A stretch of 64,000 bases of DNA from Truepera radiovictrix DSM 17093 (GTDB taxonomy: Bacteria; Deinococcota; Deinococci; Deinococcales; Trueperaceae). The notes beneath the pieces were generated by a model. The model saw only the letters and a list, made by a program, of their open reading frames with translations, was not told the DNA's origin and searched no databases. The translations under genes were made by a program, and so were the position numbers. Shown piece after piece: positions 23,944-34,962 of this stretch (the stretch's first letter is position 1; each line of letters opens with the position of its first letter). The DNA lies in the NCBI RefSeq assembly GCF_000092425.1, contig NC_014221.1, positions 1,369,001-1,433,000 of the forward strand, written 5' to 3'.

Positions 23944-26181
23944 TCACCGAGCGTTCTTGGGGGCCGCGCGGGCCGGTGTCCGCTTGCGCCTACGCTTTCG
24001 GAAGCGCGCGTGGGGAGGGCCCCGCACGTACCCCGCGAGCCGCTCGTAGCGGTCTCTGTCTAGAAGCCACCACCCCTCGCCCGCGCTCTGGAAGCCGGCG
24101 GCGGCGAGCGCCTCGGTGAAGCTGCCCGTCCGCTCGTCGGCCCCCACCTGAAGCTGCACCACCCGCAGCCCCAGGTGCTCGAACGCGAGCCGCACGGCCC
24201 CCCTTAGCACCGCCGCGCGCGCCCAGGGGAGGACGCAGCGACCCGGCGGCGGGTTGAAAGCGAGGTGCCCCGCAGCCGCCTCCCGGAACAGGCGCACGGT
24301 GAGCCCCGCGCCGCTCTCGAGCACCACGGGCGCGCCGAGCCCGTCCGTCCAGACGGCGACGCCCGCGTGAGCGGTGCGGTAGGCGGGCCCGGGGGGCGGC
24401 AAGCGGGCGTCGTAGCGCTCGGAGCGCTCGTGCGTCAGCTCCCGGAGGCGCCGCCGCAGGCGTTCGCGGTCGCGCTCCGTCAGCCGCGTGGGGTCGGCGA
24501 GCCGGTCTTCGATCGCCAACGCTTCGTCCTCGAGCCGCCCTAGCGCCGCCTCCGGGTCCTCCGCCTCCTCGGGGTCGGGCGCCGCCAGCTCCGGCAGGTC
24601 GGGCTCGAGCCGCCGCGTCCCCGCGAAAAAGCCCGCGAGCCCGCCCCGGTACTCGGTGAGTTCGCCGTCTTGGATGGCCAAGACCCGCTCGGCCACCCCC
24701 TCGACGAGCGCCGCGTCGTGCGTCACGAGCACCACGGCGGCCTCGGTGCCTTGTAGGGCGGCCTCGAGGCGCTCGGTGGTGGCGGCGTCGAGGTGCTCGC
24801 TCGGTTCATCTAAAAGCAGCACGTTGGCCTCGGTCGCCATCACAAGGGCCAGGGCGGCGCGGGCGCGCTCGCCACCCGAGAGGGTTTCGGGAAGCGCGTC
24901 CCACGCGCTGCTCAGCTCGGCGAGCGCCAAGAGCGAGCGGGCGCGCGGCTCCGAAACGAAGCGCGTGAGGTGTTCGCTTAGGGGCACCCCGTCCTCTAGA
25001 CCCCGCGTCTGCTGGTCGAACAACGCCAGACGAACCCCGCGGGCGTACCGGACGGTGCCCTCGGGGTGTTCGGAGGCCGCTTCGCCCGCGAGGAGCCGCA
25101 GCAGGGTGCTCTTGCCGCTCCCATTGGCCCCGACGACGGCGAGCTTGTCGCCCGCGTAGAGGCGCACGTGCGCGTCCGCGAGGAGCGTCCGTCCGCCGCG
25201 CTCGGCGCGCAGGTGCCGCGCCTCGACGAGGACCTCGCGGGGGCGAGGCGCTTCGGTGCCCAGGGCGAGCGGCGCTGCGCGCGCGGGCGTCACCTCCGCA
25301 CCCCCCGCCAAGCGCGCCAAGCGCTGCGCCACCGCCTTCCGGCGCTCGGCCGTGGGTTGGGCCCGCAGCCTCTGCGCTAGTAGCGCCCGCTCCCTGGCGC
25401 GGCGCCGCGTCTCCCTGGCAGCGCGCAAACTGGCGTGCTCGCTCTGCGCCCGAAAGCGGCTGTAGGGGCCGCGGTAGCGCGTGAGCTGCCCCCCGTGCAG
25501 GTGCAGCGTGTGGGTCGTGACGGCGTCTAAGAGCGCGCGGTCGTGCGAAGCGAGCAGGAGGGCCGCCGGATGGGCCGCGAGCGCGCCCGCTAACCAGCGC
25601 CGGGCCGGCAGGTCGAGGTAGAGGCTCGGTTCGTCGAGGAGCAGCACATCGGGCCGCTCGGCGAGGGCGCGAACCAGCGCGAGGCGCACCCGCTCACCGC
25701 TCGAGAGGGTCTCGGCGCCGCGCGCCTCGTTTGCGTCACCCAACCCCACCTGCGCGAGGTGCGCGCGCAGCGCCGCCTCGGCGGTGTAACCGCCCGCGCG
25801 TTCAAACGCCTCGAGCAGCGCCCCGTAAGCCTCCAAGCGGTCCTCGCCGCGGCTGAGGCGCACCTCTTCGCCCCTCAGGGCGGCCTCGAGCTCCCGCACG
25901 TGCGCGAGCGCCCCCGCCGCGACCTCCCAGACGGTGCCGCGCAGCGCGCCGCCCCCCTGCGGCACATAGGCCACGCGCAACCCGGGCGCGCGCACCACCC
26001 TGCCCTCGTCCGGGGCGAGCTGGCCCGTCAGGAGCGCCAGCAGCGTGCTCTTACCCGCGCCGTTGCGCCCGACCAGCCCGACCTTCTCCCCGGCGCGCAG
26101 CGACAAGCTCACCCCGCGCAGCAGCGGCTCCGGTTGGCCCCGGTGGCGGTAGGTGAGGTCGGTCGCGCGCAGCAGCTCCAC
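23944..26181 (-). CDS. ABC-F ATPase fused to a GNAT-like C-terminal domain
   Basis: 745 residues. Two ABC domains: Walker [12 protein letters not shown] (about 39), signature [11 protein letters not shown], Walker B VLLLDEPS; then Walker [12 protein letters not shown] (about 350), [11 protein letters not shown] and [15 protein letters not shown] proteins act on the ribosome, in translation control or antibiotic protection. Odd: after a charged linker ([19 protein letters not shown]) there are some 150 further residues with GNAT-like pattern ([20 protein letters not shown], then [23 protein letters not shown]) and a basic tail ([14 protein letters not shown]). The GNAT assignment is inference. 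GTG start 7 bases after TAAGCT. Confidence 0.85.
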   Translation of the reverse strand: MELLRATDLTYRHRGQPEPLLRGVSLSLRAGEKVGLVGRNGAGKSTLLALLTGQLAPDEGRVVRAPGLRVAYVPQGGGALRGTVWEVAAGALAHVRELEAALRGEEVRLSRGEDRLEAYGALLEAFERAGGYTAEAALRAHLAQVGLGDANEARGAETLSSGERVRLALVRALAERPDVLLLDEPSLYLDLPARRWLAGALAAHPAALLLASHDRALLDAVTTHTLHLHGGQLTRYRGPYSRFRAQSEHASLRAARETRRRARERALLAQRLRAQPTAERRKAVAQRLARLAGGAEVTPARAAPLALGTEAPRPREVLVEARHLRAERGGRTLLADAHVRLYAGDKLAVVGANGSGKSTLLRLLAGEAASEHPEGTVRYARGVRLALFDQQTRGLEDGVPLSEHLTRFVSEPRARSLLALAELSSAWDALPETLSGGERARAALALVMATEANVLLLDEPSEHLDAATTERLEAALQGTEAAVVLVTHDAALVEGVAERVLAIQDGELTEYRGGLAGFFAGTRRLEPDLPELAAPDPEEAEDPEAALGRLEDEALAIEDRLADPTRLTERDRERLRRRLRELTHERSERYDARLPPPGPAYRTAHAGVAVWTDGLGAPVVLESGAGLTVRLFREAAAGHLAFNPPPGRCVLPWARAAVLRGAVRLAFEHLGLRVVQLQVGADERTGSFTEALAAAGFQSAGEGWWLLDRDRYERLAGYVRGPPHARFRKRRRKRTPARAAPKNAR

Positions 26182-26348
26182 GCGCTCTAGCTTACAGAGC
26201 GGGGTGCCCCGCGGTCCGCTCCGCCCCTACCGCGCCGCCCACCCGCCGGCTGAGGGGGCGGTGCGAGAGCCCCTTGAGCTGCGGGGCCTCGAGCGCGCGG
26301 GCTGGCTGCCCGTGCTGACGACCCACGCTCTGCGCCCCGCTGGTCGGT

Positions 26349-26843
26349 TTACCACCCCCACGTCCCCGGCCCCCCCTTGAACGGCCCGACGATGTCCCCC
26401 GTGATCCACCCCCCGTAGAAGTCGCCCGCTTGCGCCGTGACCCGTTCGCCGTCCACCCAGCAGCTCTCCACGCGGCTCGGGTAGAAGGCCAGGTAGTCCT
26501 TGAGCGCCTCGTAACCGGGCGCGGGGTGGGGGTAGCTCCAGGCGGCGCTCTCGCTCCGCCGGCCGCCGGCGTGCAGCGTCCAGTAGACCGCGCGGCCCTT
26601 GAATTCGCACAGGGTGCTGCGCGCCGTCCTCTCCAGCAGGTCGAGCCGCACGTCCTCGGGCGGGAAGTAGTAGACCGGTGGGTGTGAGGTCTCGAGCACC
26701 CGCAGCGCCCGCCGCGTTTCGGCGACGGTGACGCCCGCGAACGCGACGCGCAGGTGTCTGGTGGTGGGCTCGAGCTTTGGTGGGCGCGGGTAGTCCCAGA
26801 CGGACTCCTGGCCGGCTTTCGGGGGGATGCGTCGGGGGGGCAT
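26349..26843 (-). CDS. DUF427 domain protein
   Basis: 164 residues with one DUF427 domain (about 40-150): VYYFPPEDVRLDLLERTARSTLCEFKGRAVYW, then PGYEALKDYLAFYPSRVE and the C-terminal DFYGGWITGDIVGPFKGGPGTWGW pattern. Function unknown; members occur in many bacteria and fungi as single-domain proteins. The ATG at 26843 is 6 bases after TAGAGT, the leaderless pattern. It is divergent from the photolyase gene. Confidence 0.88.
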   Translation of the reverse strand: MPPRRIPPKAGQESVWDYPRPPKLEPTTRHLRVAFAGVTVAETRRALRVLETSHPPVYYFPPEDVRLDLLERTARSTLCEFKGRAVYWTLHAGGRRSESAAWSYPHPAPGYEALKDYLAFYPSRVESCWVDGERVTAQAGDFYGGWITGDIVGPFKGGPGTWGW

Positions 26844-26998
26844 GGGGCTACTCTAGGCGCGCCACCCCCTAAACGGCGTAAGGCGGCGCCACAGTCGTGC
26901 TAGAAGCGTGCTGGGAACGCACCGGGAACGCGTCGAAGGCGCCCGTCACCGTAAGCCCCGCCGCTGCGGTGCGCGCGCGCGGCGCCCAAGATGGCGCT

Positions 26999-28366
26999 AT
27001 GACAGGCGTTCAGGACGCGCGCGTAAAGGCCCTCAACGACCACGACCTCGCGGACGGGCGCTACGTCCTCTACTGGATGCAGCAATCGCAGCGCGCGCGC
27101 TTCAACCACGCGCTCGAGCACGCCGCGATGTGGGCGAACGACCTCAACAAACCCCTCTTGGTCGCCTTCGGGCTGATGGACGACTACCCCGAGGCGAACG
27201 CGCGGCACTACGCGTTTCTGTTAGAGGGGTTGCAGGACGTCGCCGAGGCGCTCGCGGAGCGCCGCATCGCGTTCGTGGTGCAGCGGGGGCGTCCGGACGA
27301 GGTGGCGCTGCGCCTCGCACAGGACGCTGCGCTGCTCGTCTGCGACCGCGGCTACTTGCGGCACCAGCGCCTCTGGCGCGAGCGCGTGGCCCGCGAGGCC
27401 CGCTGCAGGGTGGTGCAGGTCGAGAGCGACGTGGTGGTGCCCGTGGAGGTGGCGTCGGACAAAAAGGAGCACGCCGCGCGCACCCTCCGGCCCAAGCTCA
27501 CGCGGCACCTGGAGACGTACCTGCGCGACGTCGAGGAGGTGGCGCTGCGCGCGCCGTCACGGGAGCTCGGGGTCGAGGGGCTCGACCTCACCGACCCCGG
27601 GGCGCTCCTGGCGTCTTTAAAGCTCGACACCAGCGTCGCGCCGGTTCGGCGCTTTCGCGGCGGCACCCGCGAGGGGGAGCGGGTGCTGCGGGCCTTTTTG
27701 AGGGAGCGTTTCGGCGACTACGCGGCGACGCGCAACCAGCCCCAGACGAACAACGTCTCGCACATGAGCAAGTATCTGCACTTCGGGCAGATCTCGCCCG
27801 TGTTCGTCGCGCTCGAGGTGCAGCGGGCGGGTGCGGGCAAAAACGCCGAGGTCTACCTTGAGGAGCTCATCGTGCGCCGCGAGCTGCCGATGAACTTCGT
27901 GTTCTACGAACCCCACTACGACCGCTACGACGCCCTCCCCGCGTGGGCGCGCAAGACTTTGGACGAGCACCGCGGCGACGCGCGCGAGCACCTCTACACC
28001 CGCGAGCAGCTCGAGGCCGCCGAGACGCACGACCCCTACTGGAACGCCGCTATGAAGGAGATGTTGCACACGGGCTACATGCACAACTACATGCGCATGT
28101 ACTGGGGCAAGAAGATCCTCGAGTGGTCGCCCTCGCCGGAGGAGGCCTTTGAGACGGCGCTGCATCTCAACAACCGCTACTTTTTGGACGGCCGCGACGC
28201 CAACTCGTACGCCAACGTCGCCTGGGTGTTCGGCCAACACGACCGCCCCTGGGCGGAGCGGGCGGTTTGCGGCAAGGTGCGCTACCTGTCTGCGGGCGGG
28301 CTCGAGCGCAAGGCCGACCCGAAAGCCTACGTCCGCAAGGTCGAGGAGCTCATCGGGGCCGCGTGA
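26999..28366 (+). CDS. phr: Class II CPD photolyase
   Basis: Light-dependent repair of cyclobutane pyrimidine dimers; binds FAD. 455 residues. The antenna-type alpha/beta domain spans about 20-150 (RYVLYWMQQSQRARFNHALE) and the FAD domain carries class II blocks: NNVSHMSKYLHFGQISP, YLEELIVRRELPMNFV, HDPYWNAAMKEML, GYMHNYMRMYWGKKILEW and NRYFLDGRDANSYANVAW. The ATG at 26999 is chosen because homology starts at about residue 12; the frame is open upstream without coding character. No clear Shine-Dalgarno sequence. Confidence 0.95.
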   Translation: MTGVQDARVKALNDHDLADGRYVLYWMQQSQRARFNHALEHAAMWANDLNKPLLVAFGLMDDYPEANARHYAFLLEGLQDVAEALAERRIAFVVQRGRPDEVALRLAQDAALLVCDRGYLRHQRLWRERVAREARCRVVQVESDVVVPVEVASDKKEHAARTLRPKLTRHLETYLRDVEEVALRAPSRELGVEGLDLTDPGALLASLKLDTSVAPVRRFRGGTREGERVLRAFLRERFGDYAATRNQPQTNNVSHMSKYLHFGQISPVFVALEVQRAGAGKNAEVYLEELIVRRELPMNFVFYEPHYDRYDALPAWARKTLDEHRGDAREHLYTREQLEAAETHDPYWNAAMKEMLHTGYMHNYMRMYWGKKILEWSPSPEEAFETALHLNNRYFLDGRDANSYANVAWVFGQHDRPWAERAVCGKVRYLSAGGLERKADPKAYVRKVEELIGAA

Positions 28367-28414
28367 AGCTGGATGCCGTACTTTTGCCGTAGACTGTCAG
28401 CATAGGAGGGGCTC

Positions 28415-28639
28415 ATGGCCTCGTCGAACGCGCGGACGGTGCGCCTCACCGTCGACCTCTCGCCCGAACTCAACGCGCTCTTAGAGGAGTTGGCGCGCGC
28501 CTCGCACACCTCTAAGAGCGAGGTGCTGCGCCGCAGCATCGCCCTCATGGACTTTGCGCAGCGCGCCAAGCGCGAAGGGAAAAAGGTCGGCGCCGCGACC
28601 CCCGACCAAGAGCTCGCCACCGAAGTCGTCGGTTTCTAG
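28415..28639 (+). CDS. Ribbon-helix-helix (CopG-type) DNA-binding protein
   Basis: 74 residues: strand TVRLTVDLSPE followed by LNALLEELARASHTSKSEVLRRSIALM, the beta-alpha-alpha pattern of an RHH repressor or antitoxin. AGGAGG lies 5 bases before the ATG and TAGACT (28390-28395) gives a leader of about 12 nt. No toxin-like gene follows; the next gene, 44 bases on, encodes a small membrane protein. Could be a free-standing repressor. Confidence 0.82.
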   Translation: MASSNARTVRLTVDLSPELNALLEELARASHTSKSEVLRRSIALMDFAQRAKREGKKVGAATPDQELATEVVGF

Positions 28640-28683
28640 CCCTTTCAGCACGCCCCCGCCTCGACCCCGTCGGCGGCTCCCTC

Positions 28684-29004
28684 ATGCCTGACCTGCAGGG
28701 CAGCGATCCCAAAGCCTACAACCTTCAAGACGCCCTCGGCCCCAACATGACCGTCGAGGTGCGCACCGAAGAGCACCCCGACGACCGCGCCGCGCGGCTC
28801 GTGCGCGAGCGGCGCGAGCACCTCTTCGGCCTGTGGGTCAAGGGGGCCGTGTTTTTGCTGCTCGTCGCCGCGCTCCTCTATAGCGGCTGGCGGCTGCAGG
28901 ACCCGGCGCTCGACCCTCACAACCGCGAGCTCGCCGTAAGGGTCATAACGTCGATCATCACGGGTTTTCTCGGCTACTTCGTGGGGCGCCGAGAGGGCGC
29001 CTAG
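28684..29004 (+). CDS. Small membrane protein, two TM segments
   Basis: 106 residues of unknown function. A charged N-terminal cytoplasmic part of about 55 residues (EVRTEEHPDDRAARLVRERRE) is followed by TM segments at about 60-78 and 88-102 and a short end GRREGA. No clear promoter or Shine-Dalgarno sequence before the ATG; it probably shares the transcript of the ribbon-helix-helix gene 44 bases upstream. Confidence 0.65.
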   Translation: MPDLQGSDPKAYNLQDALGPNMTVEVRTEEHPDDRAARLVRERREHLFGLWVKGAVFLLLVAALLYSGWRLQDPALDPHNRELAVRVITSIITGFLGYFVGRREGA

Positions 29005-29051
29005 CGGCCCGGGCGACGGTGCGGACGGGGGGAGCGCCTTAGACTAAACGG

Positions 29052-29906
29052 GTGAAGCGTAAGGGTCTGCGCCGCAACGTCACGCGCGAGATAGCTCGCC
29101 TCGACCCGGTCCGGGACCATCAGCGCATCGTGTACCTAACGAGCGCCTTCGACCTGCCCTGGGACTCGCAGCGCGCGCTCGAGCGGGCGCTCTTGCGCAC
29201 CTTCGGGGTGCCGCACAGCTCAAAGCTGATGGTCGCGACGGGCGAGTTCGTCCACCGCACCCAAAAGCGCTACGACGACACGGTGATCCTCGTGAGCACG
29301 ATCGGCCTTTGTGGCTACGACTCGCCCCCTGGCCGCGCCGCGATCCGCCGGATGAACCAGATCCACCGGCGTTACAAGATCCCCAACGACGAGTTTTTGT
29401 ACGTGCTCTCGACCTTCGTCTTAGAGCCCCTGCGCTGGAACGCCCGCTTCGGCGTGCGCCCTTTAAGCGACAACGAGCGCGCGGCGATCTTTCTCTTCTG
29501 GCGCGAGGTCGGGCGGAGGATGGCGATCCGCGGGATCCCGGACACCATCGCCGAACTCGAGCGCTTTAGCCTAGCTTACGAGCGCGAGCACTTCGCCTAT
29601 AGCCCCGACAACCAGCTTTTGGCCGAGGTGACCCGCGACCTCTTTCTCAGCTGGGTGCTCCCCAGACCGCTCCGGCGTTTCGGCAAACCCGTCGTTCACG
29701 CCCTGTTCGACGCGCGAATGCGCCTCGCCTTCGGTTTCGCGCTGCCGCCCTGGTGGGTGCGCGTGGGCGTCGTCGCGGCCCTTAAGCTCCGCGCCCGCGT
29801 CGCGCGCCTTTTGCCCCCGCGCCGCAGACCCTACACCCTGCCGCCGACGCGCACCTATCCGCGCGGGTACCGGCTCGAGGAGATCGGACCGGCACATGTC
29901 CCCTGA
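29052..29906 (+). CDS. MpaB-like oxygenase family protein (DUF2236-type)
   Basis: 284 residues. The central region (MNQIHRRYKIPNDEFLYVL, then STFVLEPLRWNARFGVRPLS) resembles the ER-bound oxygenase MpaB group, heme proteins related to latex-clearing protein. Candidate heme ligand His is in NQIHRRY (about 105). A basic, Pro-rich C-terminal tail (LLPPRRRPYTLPPTR) follows a hydrophobic stretch. Substrate unknown. The GTG at 29052 is 6 bases after TAGACT, the leaderless pattern. Confidence 0.75.
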   Translation: MKRKGLRRNVTREIARLDPVRDHQRIVYLTSAFDLPWDSQRALERALLRTFGVPHSSKLMVATGEFVHRTQKRYDDTVILVSTIGLCGYDSPPGRAAIRRMNQIHRRYKIPNDEFLYVLSTFVLEPLRWNARFGVRPLSDNERAAIFLFWREVGRRMAIRGIPDTIAELERFSLAYEREHFAYSPDNQLLAEVTRDLFLSWVLPRPLRRFGKPVVHALFDARMRLAFGFALPPWWVRVGVVAALKLRARVARLLPPRRRPYTLPPTRTYPRGYRLEEIGPAHVP

Positions 29907-29951
29907 CGCCCTCTCACGCGCGCTCACGGCGCGCCGTGTCACACTAGAACC

Positions 29952-30296
29952 TTGGACACCCTGCAACCCACGCTGCTAGCGACGCTTTTGGGCCTCTTCT
30001 GCCTCGTGCTCGTGCGCGTGGGGCGCGTTCCGCAGCTCTCCGGGGCGGCGCTCCTCAAAGGGGGGGCGTTCGCGGCGCTCCTCGTCGCGCTCGCCTTCTC
30101 GGACTACCCGGCGTCGTGGCGCCTGGCGGACCTCATGGCCTACCTCGCCGAGGTGACGCTGGCGCCCTTTCGCGTGCTGCTGGTGATCGTTATCGGCGCG
30201 GCGCTCTTTGGCGGGATGCTCGGGCTCCTCTACCTCGTGGGTCGCGGCCGCCGACCGCGGGGGCGCGACCTCGCCTTGCGCCGCGAACAGGAGTAG
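29952..30296 (+). CDS. Small membrane protein, three TM segments
   Basis: 114 residues of unknown function, with hydrophobic segments at about 5-24, 33-50 and 72-96 and a basic C-terminal tail (GRGRRPRGRDLALRRE). The proposed TTG start at 29952 has no Shine-Dalgarno sequence; CACACT ends 6 bases before it, a weak version of the leaderless pattern. It lies 45 bases after the MpaB-like gene and 21 bases before the next gene. Confidence 0.6.
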   Translation: MDTLQPTLLATLLGLFCLVLVRVGRVPQLSGAALLKGGAFAALLVALAFSDYPASWRLADLMAYLAEVTLAPFRVLLVIVIGAALFGGMLGLLYLVGRGRRPRGRDLALRREQE

Positions 30297-30317
30297 CGCC
30301 GCCGGTAAGCTGTAGGG

Positions 30318-30860
30318 ATGGAGAAGACGCACCAAACCGCCCTGGTGATCATCCCGCCGCCGACGGTGTGGGGGCCCATCCAGGAGATTCGCCGCCTTCA
30401 CGACCGGCAGTTCCGGCGCTGGATGCCGCACCTCACGCTGCTCTACCCCTTCGCCCCCAAACGCGACTTCAACCGGGTCTTGCCCGAACTGGCGCCGGTA
30501 GGGTGGGAGCAGCGGCCTTTCGAGGTGACCCTGGCGCGCTTTTCCTGGTTTCGCCACGGCCAGGAGCGCTACACGCTGTGGCTCGCGCCCGAGCCCCGAG
30601 AACCCGTCGTAGCGCTTCAGGAGGCGCTCTACCGGGCGCTGCCGAGCTTTGGTGACACCCGCTCGTTTAAGGGCGGTTTTACCCCGCACCTCAGCGTCGG
30701 GCAGGTCGCGGGCAAGGGGCGGTTGCGGAGCCTCGTGGAGGAGCTGTCGGCGTCGTGGGAGCCCGTGCGCTTTACCGTCTCGGAGGTGTGCCTCATCTCC
30801 CGCAAGGCGCCGCCCAACGACATCTTCCAGGTCGACCGGAGGATCGTGCTGGAGGGGTGA
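30318..30860 (+). CDS. 2'-5' RNA ligase / 2H phosphoesterase family protein
   Basis: 180 residues with the paired HxT/Sx motifs of 2H phosphoesterases: PHLTLLYPF (about 39-47) and PHLSVGQ (about 121-127). Such proteins hydrolyse or form 2',5' or cyclic phosphodiester bonds in RNA or nucleotides; the substrate cannot be told from sequence. The ATG at 30318 is 6 bases after TAAGCT, the leaderless pattern. Convergent with the hydrolase gene at 30911-31741. Confidence 0.87.
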   Translation: MEKTHQTALVIIPPPTVWGPIQEIRRLHDRQFRRWMPHLTLLYPFAPKRDFNRVLPELAPVGWEQRPFEVTLARFSWFRHGQERYTLWLAPEPREPVVALQEALYRALPSFGDTRSFKGGFTPHLSVGQVAGKGRLRSLVEELSASWEPVRFTVSEVCLISRKAPPNDIFQVDRRIVLEG

Positions 30861-30910
30861 GCGGCGCGCGCTCGCGCGACCCGCGCGGCGGCACGCCGCT
30901 AGGCACGCCG

Positions 30911-31741
30911 CTACAACAGCTCCCGCTCGAGCCGCTCGCAGAGCCCGGCGAACTCGGGGCCACCGGGCGCGATGAGGTGATGGCTGCCGGGCACCTCGAA
31001 GAGCGTCACGGGGCCGCCGAGGCGCAGCGCCAGGCGGCGGGTGTCGGTAGCGGCGACGGTGTCGTCATCAAGCCCCTGGATGACGAGCGCGGGCGCCCGC
31101 ACGCGGGGGGCGGCGCGGTAGGCTTCGGCGCCGAGGCGCTGCAGCTCGACGAGCGCGGAGGTCGGCAGGGCGACCTGCGTGCGGAGCGCCTCCTGCACGG
31201 CGGGGTCGTCGAGGTCCAAGCTGGGCTCGAGCCGCGCGAACTGCGCCCGCACGGTGCTGGCGCTAAAGTCGGTGTTCTCGAAGGGCCTCAGCTCGCGCAC
31301 CGCGTACTGCAGCGCGGGGAGCCACCGCGCCCTGGGGTCGCGCAGCCGCCAAAAAGGGGCCAAGAGGACGAGCTTGTCGGGGGGGGCGCCTCTGGCGGCG
31401 ACCTGAAGCGCGAGGGCGCCCCCCATCGAAAAGCCCAATAGGACCGTCTGCGCCCCTTGCCCCTCGCGCAGCGCCTCCCAAGCGCGGCGCGCCGCCCCGA
31501 GCCACGCCGCGCGGCGCGTCTTGCCGAGGTTGGGGATATCGGCGCCGAAACCCGGCAGCAGCGGGGCGTGGACCCTAAAGCCGCGCGCGGCGAGCCAGCC
31601 CCCTAGCGCCCGCAGCTCCGCCGGCGTCCCCGGGAACCCGTGCACGAGAAGGGCGCGGCGGGGGCCCTCGCCCAACCAGAAGTCCTGGTGCCGCTCGTGA
31701 CCGTAGAAGCGTGCAGCGTCCACGCCGTGATGCTGACACAA
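30911..31741 (-). CDS. Alpha/beta-hydrolase, carboxylesterase-like
   Basis: Serine hydrolase of 276 residues. Oxyanion region LLVHGFPGTPAELRALGGWL, nucleophile elbow GFSMGG (Ser about 99), acid Asp in IQGLDDDTVAATDTRRL and His in PGSHHLIAPG (about 257). The layout resembles monoacylglycerol lipase/EstD-type carboxylesterases. Start uncertain: TTG at 31741 or the GTG six codons later; no clear Shine-Dalgarno sequence or TANNNT box in the expected place. Confidence 0.85.
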   Translation of the reverse strand: MCQHHGVDAARFYGHERHQDFWLGEGPRRALLVHGFPGTPAELRALGGWLAARGFRVHAPLLPGFGADIPNLGKTRRAAWLGAARRAWEALREGQGAQTVLLGFSMGGALALQVAARGAPPDKLVLLAPFWRLRDPRARWLPALQYAVRELRPFENTDFSASTVRAQFARLEPSLDLDDPAVQEALRTQVALPTSALVELQRLGAEAYRAAPRVRAPALVIQGLDDDTVAATDTRRLALRLGGPVTLFEVPGSHHLIAPGGPEFAGLCERLERELL

Positions 31742-31822
31742 AAGCGGCAGGGAGAAAGCGACGAACGCTCACGTGGGCGCCCCTCCGACGGCCGGCGCTG
31801 GCGGCGCGCGCTAGAATGAGGC

Positions 31823-33610
<1,788 letters not shown>

Positions 33611-33634
33611 GTTTGCTGCCCTAGCGCCCCGGTT

Positions 33635-34474
33635 TTAGGGCACGTTGCGCGGGTAGACGCGGGTGCTCAGTGGCGCTAAACCGGCGGGGGCCGTCAGCGC
33701 CTTGCCGACGCGGCGCTGCAGCATCCTGAGCTCAAAGGCCACCGAGTAGACCGTACCGCCCTGTTCGTCGGTGCTAAACATCGTGTAACGGGGCGCGAGC
33801 GTGGTCGGCTGCACGTAGTCGGCCAGCATCTGCGCCGAGCGGCTGCGGTAGAGGTCGGGCCGGTCGAGGGGGGGCTGTGCGACCTGGTCGAGCGTGCGGT
33901 CGACGCCGTCGAAGAGGTTGGCGCGGTACTCCATCAGCACCCAGGTGTCGTCGTTTTGGGGGTCGTGAGGTGGCGCCGAGGCGAGGCCGGAGCGCACGAG
34001 CGTCCCGCGGTGCACCGGGTAAAACGCGTGGAAGGTAAAGCAAAACTGCCGGTTGGCGTTCTTGACGCTCGTCGAGGCGGCGTTGGCGGGGCACTGGCCG
34101 CGACCGGTCGGGGGCAGCAGCAGCGCGATAAAGGGGTCGGTGCCGACGCGCCACTGCTGGCCCGCGCCGCTACGGGTGGTGTTTTGCGTGGTTGCGCCGC
34201 TCTGCGAAAGTTGGATGGCGCTGCCGCTCGGGTAGACGTAAAACGCGTTTTGGAGCTTCGCGGCGACGAACTGCTGGGCGATCTGCGCCTCGCTGAGCAG
34301 TTCGTTACGCGCGTTCAGCTCTCCGGAAGCGCGCAGCGAGCCGCCAAACACTTGGGTAAAGGCGAGCATGAGCACCCCCATGAGGGCGGCGGCGACGAGC
34401 AGCTCGACGAGGGTCATGCCGGCGTTGTGGCTAGGGGTGTGCGGTGAGGTGCTAGGGCGGTAGGGGTGCTGCAT
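33635..34474 (-). CDS. PilW-type minor pilin
   Basis: 279 residues. The prepilin peptidase site and hydrophobic helix are visible at about 21-40: AGMTLVELLVAAALMGVLM (cut after Gly, Glu at +5 of the mature protein). The long C-terminal domain has two Cys (RGQCPANAA and NRQFCFTFHAF) that may form a disulfide. The ATG at 34474 is chosen two bases after the upstream gene's stop. Last gene of a four-gene minor-pilin operon; role in type IV pilus initiation and DNA uptake is inferred from the operon. Confidence 0.85.
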   Translation of the reverse strand: MQHPYRPSTSPHTPSHNAGMTLVELLVAAALMGVLMLAFTQVFGGSLRASGELNARNELLSEAQIAQQFVAAKLQNAFYVYPSGSAIQLSQSGATTQNTTRSGAGQQWRVGTDPFIALLLPPTGRGQCPANAASTSVKNANRQFCFTFHAFYPVHRGTLVRSGLASAPPHDPQNDDTWVLMEYRANLFDGVDRTLDQVAQPPLDRPDLYRSRSAQMLADYVQPTTLAPRYTMFSTDEQGGTVYSVAFELRMLQRRVGKALTAPAGLAPLSTRVYPRNVP

Positions 34475-34476
34475 GG

Positions 34477-34962
34477 CTACGGCTTCGGTACGTCGAGCGT
34501 GAGGTGGCTCTGGGTACCGTCGTCGGCGCTCAAGGTGACTTTGAGGCGCTTTAGCGGGGGGATGGTGGCGGGGCTTGTGGCGGGGCACGTCTCGTGCCAC
34601 GTCAGGCGGCTGACCTCGTTACCGCGGCGATCGAGCGCCCACACCTCGAGCTGCAGCCGCGCGCCACTCACGCGTGGCAGCTGAAAACAGGTCTTCTCGT
34701 AGCGTTCGCGGTTTTGGGCGCGCAGCTTCTGCTGCGCCTCCGACTCTTGGCTGCCGTCTGCGGGGTAGGGAATAGCGCGCCACTGGCCCCGAATGCTCTC
34801 GGCGATCTCTTGGGCTTGGGTGGTGAGCCGGAGCGTCCGACCGCTCACCGCCGTGCGCGCAAAGAGCTGTGTCAGCGGCGACAGGACGACGGTCATCAGC
34901 ACGCCTAGGATGACGATCGAGGCGAGCACTTCAAGGAGCGTCAGGCCGCGCGCCGACTTCAC
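34477..34962 (-). CDS. PilV-type minor pilin
   Basis: 161 residues. The prepilin site is at the very start: VKSARG then LTLLEVLASIVILGVLM, with Glu at +5. Two Cys (EKTCFQLP and WHETCPAT) may pair. The GTG at 34962 overlaps the stop of the preceding pseudopilin gene (GTGA), which settles the start; the open frame upstream of it is a shadow. Third gene of the operon. Confidence 0.86.
   Translation of the reverse strand: MKSARGLTLLEVLASIVILGVLMTVVLSPLTQLFARTAVSGRTLRLTTQAQEIAESIRGQWRAIPYPADGSQESEAQQKLRAQNRERYEKTCFQLPRVSGARLQLEVWALDRRGNEVSRLTWHETCPATSPATIPPLKRLKVTLSADDGTQSHLTLDVPKP

Noticed and set aside
26991-27002. ATG-GCG-CTA-TGA overlapping the photolyase start as a leader ORF
   Set aside because: Only three codons, with no TANNNT box at the right distance; most likely chance.
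28415-29004. Ribbon-helix-helix protein and next gene as a toxin-antitoxin pair
   Set aside because: The second product is a two-TM membrane protein with a long cytoplasmic part, unlike known toxins, and the genes are 44 bases apart rather than overlapping.
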